Shown: one piece after another, positions 1-5,982 of the stretch
Position numbering within the stretch: position 1 is the first letter of the stretch
Layout: each line of letters begins with the position of its first letter
Assembly (NCBI GenBank): GCA_947478535.1
Contig: CANJXD010000204.1
Coordinates: 1 to 9,314, forward strand
DNA length: 9,314 nucleotides
Direction of reading: 5' to 3'
Source of the DNA: Acetobacteraceae bacterium
GTDB lineage: Bacteria; Pseudomonadota; Alphaproteobacteria; Acetobacterales; Acetobacteraceae
Notes under the pieces: model-generated
What the model saw: only the letters and a program-made list of their open reading frames with translations
What the model was told of the DNA's origin: nothing
Database searches by the model: none
Translations under genes and position numbers: made by a program

Positions 1-96
1 CGCGCGAGAGCGTGAGAAGGGTTGCGCGGTCCACACACGCCGGTGAATCGAACCAGCCGTGACCGTGTCAAGCCAAATTACAACGGATGGGGGTGA
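1..96. other. non-coding left edge with lower G+C
   Basis: I see no convincing coding frame here: all three forward frames carry stops (TGA at 13-15 and 94-96 in the frame of the next gene). By hand count about 61% of these bases are G or C, with an A/T-rich patch around 71-83, which is less than in the genes that follow. It directly abuts a methyltransferase reading frame that has lost its 5' part. It may therefore be the far side of a rearrangement, the outer end of an unseen mobile element, or an ordinary intergenic region. I could not recognise a terminal inverted repeat. Confidence 0.35.
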
Positions 97-435
97 GCAA
101 TTACGCTGGACCTGCTGCACCTCGACATCGAGGGAGCGGAGCCGCTGGCGCTGGACGGTGCGCGCGGCGTGATCGAGGCCTCGCCCCGGCTGCGCCTCAT
201 CACGGAGTGGAGCGCCGGGCACTACCAGCGCGCCGATGCGCCGTTGCGCGCCACCTTCGATGGAATCTGGGGGTTCCTCGCCGCCCGGGGATACCGCGTG
301 CGGATGCTGGAACCGCGGCTCGCGGCCGATGGCGGCCTGCATGTCTCGGCCCCGCTCGACCACAGCGCGATGACCACCACCGCACCCCATGGCGATTACG
401 TCTGGCTCCGGCCCGAGGAGGACCCCTTCGCATGA
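97..435 (+). pseudogene. 5'-truncated FkbM-family SAM-dependent methyltransferase (C-terminal fragment)
   Basis: From about position 106 the frame reads LDLLHLDIEGAEPLALDGA, the late motif of FkbM-family O-methyltransferases (Methyltransf_21). This is followed by a typical C-terminal half with IEASPRLRLITEWS and a GFLAARGYRVRMLEP segment. The frame is closed by TGA at 94-96 and has no ATG before the motif; the first GTG is at 169, inside the domain. Only about 112 codons remain of a domain usually near 160-250 residues, and the SAM-binding glycine motif is missing. An ATG at 87 lies in another frame, so even a single frameshift would not restore the lost N-terminal half. The stop codon overlaps the start of the next gene in an ATGA, so this was probably once the upstream gene of an operon. 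FkbM enzymes commonly methylate sugars or polyketides. A functional product is unlikely. A GTG-initiated 88-aa product from 169 cannot be excluded. Confidence 0.65.
415..421 (+). promoter_or_regulatory. ribosome binding site fixing the sulfotransferase start
   Basis: GAGGAGG ends ten bases before the ATG at 432. This strong site, the ATGA overlap with the preceding stop, and the lack of protein-like sequence upstream in the same frame (87-431 encodes Arg/Pro/Ala-rich shadow sequence) together fix the start at 432 rather than at the earlier ATG at 87. Confidence 0.7.
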
Positions 436-3400
436 ACGCCCCGATCACACTGGTTGCCCCACAGGCGCACCCCGCCACCGTGGTGGGGGAGGCGGAAGGC
501 TGCCGCCTCGCCTTCCTGCACATCCCGAAGACCGCCGGCACCGCCTTCGGCGCGGCGCTCGCCCAGCGTTTCGCGGAACGCGATATCGCCGGGACGCTGC
601 GCATGGCGCTGACCTCGGGCGCCGCCGATCCGGTGCTGGCGCATGAAGCCCGCCAGCATCGCCTGCTTGGCGTCGGCAGCCACCTCGACCAGGACAAGCT
701 TGATGCGATGGCGGCCGCGCTGCCGGCTGGCGAGCGCCTGTTCACCGTCACCGTGCTGCGGGACCCGCGGGCGCGCCTGGTCAGCCAGTATCGCCACTGG
801 CGCCGTACCACCGACGAGGCCCTGGTGGAGACGACCGCCGAGCACCGGGAGGCCTTTGAACTCGTCCGCCGCCTGCCGCTCGGTGCCTTCCTCGCCGCTG
901 GCAATCCCTTCGTCGAGACGCATTTCCGCAACATCCAGGCCCGCATGATCGCGGGCTACGGCACGTCGGAACTGATGACGGAAGGCGAGCTTCGCGCCAC
1001 CGCGTTGGCCAACCTCCAGGCCATCGATTTCGTCGGCACCACGGACACGCTGGACGAAACGCTATCCGGCATCGCCGAGGCCTTCGGCTGGGCGCCGCCG
1101 GATGCGGTGCGGCCGCTGAATGTCGCGCCGTTGGAAGACCTGGCCTTCGATGCGGAGACCGAGGCGCTGATCGCCGACTTCACCCGCGTCGACGCGGCGT
1201 TGTGGCAGGCAGCACAGGCGCCGCGACAAGGCATTGCAGCCTCCTCCTCCTCGGCACCGCGTTATTTCAGCCCGGACCCGGCGCTGCTCGATACGCTGAT
1301 CGAAGGCGGCAGCACGCGCTTCACGATGGAGGAGGCGCTGGACGGCGAAGGCTGGCACGTCCGCGAAGGCGCCCACATGGTCGCGCGCTGGACCGGCCCG
1401 GCCCGGCTTTCCACCATTCGCCTCCGCACGCCGCGCGCCGCGGCGCTGACGGTCGCACTCACCCTTGTCTCGGTGCTGGATTGGGATGTCGCTGCCAGGG
1501 CGACGCTCACACTCGACGGCGTGCTGCCGGAAGCACCGCCACGCATCGAGCATGGCGGGCCCTTCCCGGTGATGAAGGCGGATTTCCGGATGCCGGATGC
1601 CCATCCGGGCCGGCGCGAACTCGCCATCGGCGTGCCTTTCACCCTGTCCCACCAGCAATTCGACCCGACCGTCGATGACCCCCGGCAGAAGGGCCTGGCG
1701 ATCGGCCCGATCAGCGTGACGGCCAGCGGCGCCGCCGGGCCGGCCTGCCTTGGCGCGCTGTTCTGGGAAGGCCAGGGCTGGTCCGCTGCGCCGACCTCGG
1801 CGCTGATGGACCATGTGCCGCCCGTGCACCATGCCGCGCCCCCGCCTGCGGAACGCAACCTGACCATCGACCTTCCGCTCATGGCCGCGATCCTCGATCT
1901 CGTGGTGCCGGACCATGTCTGGCCGCTGGCCGTCACGACGCCTCTGATGCACCTGGCGCGCGGTACGCCGCTGGCCCAGCCCGCGCCGGGCGGGCGGCTG
2001 GTCATCCTCGGCACGCTGTTCGAATTCGCCGCCCGGGGCGCCCCCGTCGCGACACTGTCCGCCGGCTTCGAGGAGGCCGTGCTGATGCTCGGCTGCGCCG
2101 AGGATTTCCGCCTGCGCGCGCTGGTCGCCAACCCCTTGCTGGCGCCGCATCTGCATATCCTCGGCTGCACCAATGCCGTGCTGATCGTCAATCTCGGCAC
2201 GCTGCGCCGAGCCGGCCGGGCGGCGCTGCTCGACGGGTTCCTGTTTCTCCTCGAACGCATCGCCTGCACGACGCCGGAAGCGATGGCCGCGCGCAGCGAT
2301 GCTTCCAGCCCCGACTACGCGCGGCACCTGCTGGGGGCGACGCTGGAAACCCTGGCGGCCCTCGAAGCCGGACAGGCCGGGAACGCCGCGCTGCTCGCCA
2401 CGCTGCTGTCCAGCGCCACGCCGGCGGTGCCGGCGGAACCCGCGGCCCTGCGCCGCCGCCTCCAGGCGCCCCTGGCGGGGCAGGGGCGCTGGCTGCCGCT
2501 GGTGGACCCGGAGCTGGCCGGGCGGCTCGATCCGCTGCTGGCGGCAGTCGCCTCGGCGGCGACGCCGGCGCAGCGCTGGCGCACGGCCGTCGCCGCGCAG
2601 GATTGCGCCTTTCGCCTCGCCGCCCTGCTGGCGGGGTGGCAGCATTTCGGCCTGGCGGAGAATGCCACGGCGCGGCTTGCGCTGTCGCTGCGCGGCCGGC
2701 ACGCGACACCGCCGCTCTACCCGAAGCCGCTCAAGCCCTTCGGCGAATACATCGACTTCTACCGCATGGAAGCCCGAAACATGGCCGCGCAGCCGCCTGC
2801 GCCGACTTTGGAGACCCCGCTCGACCGGCTCTGCGGGGGGCTCGACCACATCATCCGGCTCAACCAGGCGGCCCGGGAAATCGAGGTGGCGCTGCGCCTG
2901 ATCGGCGATCGCTTCCCGGGGGAGGAAATCCTCTGGGTCGATGCCGGCTGTTCCTACGGCGTCATCATGAATGCCGTGGTGCCGCCCTCCAACATCCGGG
3001 GCCGGTGCAGCTTCCTCGGCTTCGACTTCAACGCCCCGGCGATCGAGGCCGCGCGCATCGTCGCTGGCAATGCCGGCCACACCCATTGCCGCTACGAGGT
3101 CGGCGATGTCGCCGAAGCGCGGACCCTGGCGGGGGGGAGGCGCATCCACCTCATCACCGCGTTTGAGGTGCTGGAACATTGCCCGGACCCGCTGGCGGTG
3201 CTGCGGGACTACCGGACGATGGACACCGTGATGCTCGTGGTGGGGTCGCCGCTGCGGGAAGCCCAGGCGGTCTTCCCGGCGGAACAGCATGTCTGGGCCT
3301 TCAACGCCCAGGGCTTCGCGGAGATGGCGACGGAAGCCGGCTTCGCCGTGATCGGTCTCAACCAGCGCCAGGTCGGCCGCTTCATCGGCGGACACGATTG

Positions 3401-3452
3401 GGTGACAGTGACGGCCACCACGGCCGTACCGGCCTACATGGCCATCGTCTAA
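432..3452 (+). CDS. multidomain sulfotransferase / SAM-dependent methyltransferase fusion protein
   Basis: This 1006-aa protein has no signal peptide and is probably cytosolic. Residues about 25-262 form a sulfotransferase: HIPKTAGT at 30-37 is the 5'-phosphosulfate loop binding PAPS, and LRDPRARLVSQY at 109-120 is the 3'-phosphate motif (RDP..R..S.Y). A Ser-rich linker (271-274) leads to a beta-rich module (about 276-431) with ARWTGPARLSTIRL and DDPRQKGLAIGPISV. It resembles beta-sandwich domains attached to bacterial surface-glycan enzymes, but that match is weak. Residues about 477-755 are Leu/Ala-rich, partly helical, and I cannot assign them. Residues about 764-1006 form a class I methyltransferase: VDAGCSYG at 836-843 is motif I, GFDFN at 863-867 lies at the second strand, and FEVLEHCPDP at 911-920 is the post-strand-4 motif. 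The gene follows an FkbM remnant with a four-base overlap and precedes an lpxR-like gene by 26 bases. I infer sulfation and methylation of a cell-surface glycan or glycolipid; the acceptor is unknown. It could equally act on a secreted small molecule. Confidence 0.85.
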   Translation: MNAPITLVAPQAHPATVVGEAEGCRLAFLHIPKTAGTAFGAALAQRFAERDIAGTLRMALTSGAADPVLAHEARQHRLLGVGSHLDQDKLDAMAAALPAGERLFTVTVLRDPRARLVSQYRHWRRTTDEALVETTAEHREAFELVRRLPLGAFLAAGNPFVETHFRNIQARMIAGYGTSELMTEGELRATALANLQAIDFVGTTDTLDETLSGIAEAFGWAPPDAVRPLNVAPLEDLAFDAETEALIADFTRVDAALWQAAQAPRQGIAASSSSAPRYFSPDPALLDTLIEGGSTRFTMEEALDGEGWHVREGAHMVARWTGPARLSTIRLRTPRAAALTVALTLVSVLDWDVAARATLTLDGVLPEAPPRIEHGGPFPVMKADFRMPDAHPGRRELAIGVPFTLSHQQFDPTVDDPRQKGLAIGPISVTASGAAGPACLGALFWEGQGWSAAPTSALMDHVPPVHHAAPPPAERNLTIDLPLMAAILDLVVPDHVWPLAVTTPLMHLARGTPLAQPAPGGRLVILGTLFEFAARGAPVATLSAGFEEAVLMLGCAEDFRLRALVANPLLAPHLHILGCTNAVLIVNLGTLRRAGRAALLDGFLFLLERIACTTPEAMAARSDASSPDYARHLLGATLETLAALEAGQAGNAALLATLLSSATPAVPAEPAALRRRLQAPLAGQGRWLPLVDPELAGRLDPLLAAVASAATPAQRWRTAVAAQDCAFRLAALLAGWQHFGLAENATARLALSLRGRHATPPLYPKPLKPFGEYIDFYRMEARNMAAQPPAPTLETPLDRLCGGLDHIIRLNQAAREIEVALRLIGDRFPGEEILWVDAGCSYGVIMNAVVPPSNIRGRCSFLGFDFNAPAIEAARIVAGNAGHTHCRYEVGDVAEARTLAGGRRIHLITAFEVLEHCPDPLAVLRDYRTMDTVMLVVGSPLREAQAVFPAEQHVWAFNAQGFAEMATEAGFAVIGLNQRQVGRFIGGHDWVTVTATTAVPAYMAIV

Positions 3453-3478
3453 CCCGATCGGCACGCGTAGAAGGGGGA

Positions 3479-4561
3479 ATGCGCCCATGGCTCCCCCTTC
3501 TGCCGTTGCTGATCCCAGTCACACTCGCCGCGCAGACGCTGCCGCGCCTGCCGGCGCTGCCCAGCCTGCCGGCATTGCCCAGCCTGCCGGCGCTGCCCGA
3601 TATTCCCGTGCCGGAGGTCGTTCCCCCCCCGGCGCCGCGGCCGGATGCGCGGGGCAGCTTCACCCTGCAATATGAGAATGACACGCTATCCGGCACCGAC
3701 CGCTACTACACCAGCGGCGTGCAGATCGCGTATCGGTCCCCCTCGGCGGACCTCCCCCTGCTGCTGCGCTGGGCGGATGAACAGCTGGACCGGCTGATCG
3801 GCCCCGGCGAGGTGCGCTGGGGCTGGGGCCTTGGTCACGCCATCTACACGCCGCGGGACAGCCTGACCTACACGCCGGACCCGCGGGATCGTCCCTATGC
3901 AGGGCATCTCTATGGCGCGCTGGTGTTGCAGCGGGATGAGGGATCGGCGCTCTCGACCCTGGAATTCCAGGCCGGTGTCGTCGGACCCTCGGCGCTTGGG
4001 GAATTCGCGCAGAACAATGTGCATGACCTGATCAAGGACTATTCGGCGAATGGCTGGAGCCGCCAGCTGAAGGATGAACCCGCGCTCGGCGTGGTGTTCG
4101 AGCGTACCCAGCGCACGCCGTCGCTCCGCCTCGGCGGCATCGAGGCGGATCTGCTGCCCTCCGCCACCCTCTCCCTCGGCACCGTCGCCACCTATGCCGG
4201 TGCTGGGCTGGCGTTCCGGGTGGGGCAGGGGCTGGAAGCCGATTACGGCGCGCCCCGCATCCGCCCAGCGCTGGTGGGCTCCGCCTTCTTCCAGCCGCGC
4301 CAGGAATTCGGCTGGTACGCCTTCGTCGGCGTGCAGGGCCGGGCGATGGCGCATGACGTGTTCCTGGATGGCAATAGCTGGCGGGATGGCGGGCCTTCCG
4401 TGAACAAACGACCCCTGGTGGGGGATCTTTCGGCCGGTCTCGTCATCCATTGGCGTGGCGTCCGCTTCGCCTACAGCCAGGTGCTGCGTTCCGAGGAATT
4501 CTACGGCCAGCGCGGCGGGGCGCAGGGCTTCGGGAGTGTCGGGCTGACGGCCCGGTTCTGA
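3479..4561 (+). CDS. LpxR-family lipid A 3'-O-deacylase (DUF2219), outer membrane
   Basis: This 360-aa protein is recognisable as LpxR family (PF09982). Known members are Ca-dependent outer-membrane beta-barrels that remove the 3'-acyloxyacyl chain of lipid A. A signal peptide covers about residues 1-18 (LPLLPLLIPVTLAA), then a Leu/Pro-rich linker (21-55), then the barrel. Family hallmarks are ENDTLSG (N67, D68, matching the Asn-Asp pair of Salmonella LpxR), RYYTSGVQ with T78, DRPYAGHLYG, QNNVHDLI with H182 as the likely catalytic His, and QLKDEP with E200. The chain ends in Phe, as usual for proteins folded by the BAM complex. Salmonella LpxR is roughly 320 residues; the linker accounts for the extra length. 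The ATG at 3479 is chosen because the signal peptide begins there and AGAAGG lies just upstream; the frame is open much further upstream but that part is a shadow. It is probably co-transcribed with the sulfotransferase fusion gene. The family call is firm; deacylase activity on this organism's lipid A is inferred. Confidence 0.88.
   Translation: MRPWLPLLPLLIPVTLAAQTLPRLPALPSLPALPSLPALPDIPVPEVVPPPAPRPDARGSFTLQYENDTLSGTDRYYTSGVQIAYRSPSADLPLLLRWADEQLDRLIGPGEVRWGWGLGHAIYTPRDSLTYTPDPRDRPYAGHLYGALVLQRDEGSALSTLEFQAGVVGPSALGEFAQNNVHDLIKDYSANGWSRQLKDEPALGVVFERTQRTPSLRLGGIEADLLPSATLSLGTVATYAGAGLAFRVGQGLEADYGAPRIRPALVGSAFFQPRQEFGWYAFVGVQGRAMAHDVFLDGNSWRDGGPSVNKRPLVGDLSAGLVIHWRGVRFAYSQVLRSEEFYGQRGGAQGFGSVGLTARF
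3548..3601 (+). repeat. three tandem 18-bp copies encoding LPALPS units
   Basis: The consensus CTGCCGGCGCTGCCCAGC occurs at 3548-3565, 3566-3583 (two differences) and 3584-3601 (last codon changed to GAT). It encodes Leu-Pro-Ala-Leu-Pro-Ser repeats in the linker between the signal peptide and the barrel of the LpxR-like protein. The unit is a multiple of three, so gain or loss of copies would change linker length without breaking the frame. Confidence 0.9.
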
Positions 4562-4578
4562 GCGCCTGCTTCTGATGC

Positions 4579-4593
4579 GGGAGCCTTACTCCC
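4579..4593. terminator. weak hairpin between convergent genes
   Basis: GGGAG at 4579-4583 can pair with CTCCC at 4589-4593 around a five-base loop. It lies where the LpxR-like gene (stop 4561) and the LysR gene on the opposite strand (stop codon 4586-4588) converge, so it could stop transcription in both directions. The stem is only five pairs and there is no T-run, so this is a weak candidate. Confidence 0.25.
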
Positions 4594-5464
4594 CCAGCAG
4601 CGCCGCCCGCCGGCGTTGGAACAGCGCCGCGATCGCCTCCGCCACCGCCCGCACCGCGGGCACGCGCGCCAGATCCTCATGCATCACGAGGAAGGCGTCC
4701 TCATCCGTCTCCGCCGGCAGGCTCGCCAGGCGGACCAGCCCCCCGGCGCTTTCCGCCGGCAGGCAGGGGAGGATCGCCATGCCGAGGCCGGCGATGCAGG
4801 CCCGCAGCCGATTGGGCGTATCGTCCAGCACCGCGACGGGCGGGCGCGGTCCGACCAGCGCCTCCAACGCCGCGGTGGTACGGGACCGCGCGGCGGGGCG
4901 GCCGAGGCCGATATAGGGCAGGGCGCCGAGATCGGCCGCCGCGACATCCGGCACCAGGGACCGCGCGGCATACAACGCGATTCGCACCCGCCCAAGCCGG
5001 CGCATCACCAGCCGCCCCTCCTCCGGTGGCTCCCGCATGCGGATCGCGATCTCCGCCTCCCGCCGCGCCAGGCTCAACTGGCCGCGGGAGGGGATGAGGG
5101 AGATCACCGCGCCCGGGGCCGCCGCCATCAGCGCCGGCATGTGATCGACCAGCACCAGCCCCATGGAGGCCGTGGCCGTTACCCGCACGACCGGCGTTTC
5201 CACCGTGGTGGCGGCGCGCCTTATGGCATCCGCGGCACCCCCCATCTGCGCCAGTGCCGCCATGATGCGGATGCCGCGCGGCGTCAGGGCCAGGCCTTCC
5301 GCCCGGCGTTCCAGCAGGGGCTCCCCGGCCCAGGTCTCGAAGGCCTCCACCCGGCGGCTTGCCGTGGCGGGGCTCAGTCCGAGCTTCGCCGCGCCGCGCC
5401 GCCAGGACCCGGCTTCCACCACCGCGGCGAAGACCTTGGCATCGTCCCAGGAGAAATCCCGCAT
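4586..5464 (-). CDS. LysR-family transcriptional regulator
   Basis: At 292 aa it has the usual LysR length and layout. An N-terminal winged helix-turn-helix (about residues 6-64) contains FAAVVEAGSWRRGAAKLGLS and the recognition helix SPATASRRVEAFE (31-43), then LLERRAEGLALTPRG. A LysR-substrate-type effector domain follows from about 90 to 286 (for example VVRVTATASMGLVLVDHMPAL and CIAGLGMAILPCLPAE). It is the distal gene of a two-gene minus-strand unit: the stop of the 113-aa gene lies eight bases before its start. The pair diverges from a Tat-exported amidohydrolase, so that gene is the natural candidate target, in line with the usual LysR habit of controlling a divergent neighbour. Here, however, the small gene rather than the regulator borders the shared spacer. 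The effector is unknown. Confidence 0.93.
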   Translation of the reverse strand: MRDFSWDDAKVFAAVVEAGSWRRGAAKLGLSPATASRRVEAFETWAGEPLLERRAEGLALTPRGIRIMAALAQMGGAADAIRRAATTVETPVVRVTATASMGLVLVDHMPALMAAAPGAVISLIPSRGQLSLARREAEIAIRMREPPEEGRLVMRRLGRVRIALYAARSLVPDVAAADLGALPYIGLGRPAARSRTTAALEALVGPRPPVAVLDDTPNRLRACIAGLGMAILPCLPAESAGGLVRLASLPAETDEDAFLVMHEDLARVPAVRAVAEAIAALFQRRRAALLGE

Positions 5465-5467
5465 AGG

Positions 5468-5475
5468 TCCCTTCA
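5468..5475 (-). promoter_or_regulatory. ribosome binding site of the LysR gene overlapping the upstream stop
   Basis: On the minus strand the bases read TGAAGGGA, followed by CCT and the ATG at 5464. The TGA is the stop codon of the 113-aa gene and the AAGGGA is the Shine-Dalgarno of the LysR gene. Ribosomes finishing the first gene stop on the initiation site of the second, which suggests translational coupling. Confidence 0.65.
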
Positions 5476-5814
5476 GCGATCCAGCGACCGCAACGCCGTC
5501 TCCAGCCCCAACGGCAGCCCCGACGCCGGAGGGGGGACGGGCGCGGCGCGGGGCAACAGCGCGGCGTCAGCGTAAACCGGGCGCCGCAGCCGGCGAAACA
5601 GCGCAGACAGCGCCGGCGCGCCGCGCAACACCCCGGCATCGCATTGCCCCGCCAGCCGCCGCGCTGCCGCGCTGGCCGGGCCATCCTGCCGCAGCGCGGC
5701 TTCCACCGGGGCGGCGTCGAGCGGCAGGTGGCCAGCGCGCAGCACGGTGGCGGAAGCCGCGCTCCAGGCCTCGCCCTGGGCCGAGAGCAGCACCAGCATC
5801 CCGGGTTGGCGCAT
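5473..5814 (-). CDS. small hypothetical protein (113 aa), possibly deoxyribosyltransferase-like fold
   Basis: No firm family. The protein begins MRQPGMLVLLSAQGEAW with a beta strand-like stretch, followed by a small alternating pattern: VLRAGHLPLD (24-33), ARRLAGQCDAGVL (51-63) and RRLRRPVYAD. This order (strand, helix, 'GH-LP' turn, then 'CDA-VL' strand) resembles the short nucleoside 2-deoxyribosyltransferase-like proteins (DUF4406 type), but I see no clear catalytic Glu and rate the match as weak. It has no signal peptide and the C-terminus is Pro/Ala-rich. The ATG at 5814 is preferred over those at 5859, 5823 and 5820 because AAGGA (5827-5823) sits eight bases before it. The gene is coupled to the LysR regulator downstream and diverges from the amidohydrolase. 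It may be a partner of the regulator or merely a passenger. Confidence 0.65.
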   Translation of the reverse strand: MRQPGMLVLLSAQGEAWSAASATVLRAGHLPLDAAPVEAALRQDGPASAAARRLAGQCDAGVLRGAPALSALFRRLRRPVYADAALLPRAAPVPPPASGLPLGLETALRSLDR

Positions 5815-5822
5815 CGTCATCA

Positions 5823-5827
5823 TCCTT
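5823..5827 (-). promoter_or_regulatory. ribosome binding site deciding the start of the 113-aa gene
   Basis: Minus-strand AAGGA is followed by eight bases and then the ATG at 5814. The ATGs at 5823 and 5820 overlap or crowd this site, and the one at 5859 has no comparable site, so 5814 is the likeliest start. Confidence 0.5.
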
Positions 5828-5901
5828 GTCTTGAGGCGGAGAGGATGACGGCCCGCCACGGCCGCCTGCTACCGCCAAGACTGCAACGCGGCGTTCCGCG
5901 C

Positions 5902-5930
5902 TTGACCCTGCAAACGATTGCGCCGTAACT
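5902..5930 (+). promoter_or_regulatory. candidate promoter of the amidohydrolase gene
   Basis: TTGACC at 5902-5907 is a good -35 match. After 17 bases comes GTAACT at 5925-5930, a weak -10. It lies in the 168-base divergent spacer, about 50 bases before the start at 5983. Upstream and overlapping are CTGCAA at 5881-5886 and again at 5908-5913, and a short palindrome AACGC-G-GCGTT at 5885-5895. These could be a regulator site, but the LysR T-N11-A signature is too loose to prove it. Confidence 0.35.
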
Positions 5931-5982
5931 CCCCCGGCCAGCCCGCGCAGCGCGAGGCGGTGGGAAGAAACGGACCTCCAGC

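Noticed and set aside
1..96. Insertion sequence end at the left edge
   Set aside because: No transposase, no matching inverted repeat and no target duplication can be seen in the window; kept only as a possible junction.
87..431. N-terminal extension of the sulfotransferase fusion from the ATG at 87
   Set aside because: The extra 115 residues are Arg/Pro/Ala-rich shadow sequence of the FkbM frame. A strong ribosome binding site and the ATGA overlap support 432.
3131..3137. G7 run as a frameshift site in the methyltransferase domain
   Set aside because: The frame continues without interruption into later methyltransferase motifs, so no frameshift is indicated.
3179..3478. Upstream extension of the LpxR-like frame into the preceding gene
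   Set aside because: The extension overlaps the methyltransferase C-terminus and lacks protein-like sequence, whereas a signal peptide begins at 3479.
1062..3488. 808-aa open frame on the minus strand opposite the fusion gene
   Set aside because: Arg/Gly/Gln-rich composition with no domain motifs. It is antisense to a gene with clear sulfotransferase and methyltransferase motifs, a common artefact of high-G+C DNA.
4616..5834. Plus-strand open frames opposite the LysR and 113-aa genes
   Set aside because: Low-complexity Arg/Ala/Gly/Pro sequences; the LysR motifs on the minus strand are unambiguous.
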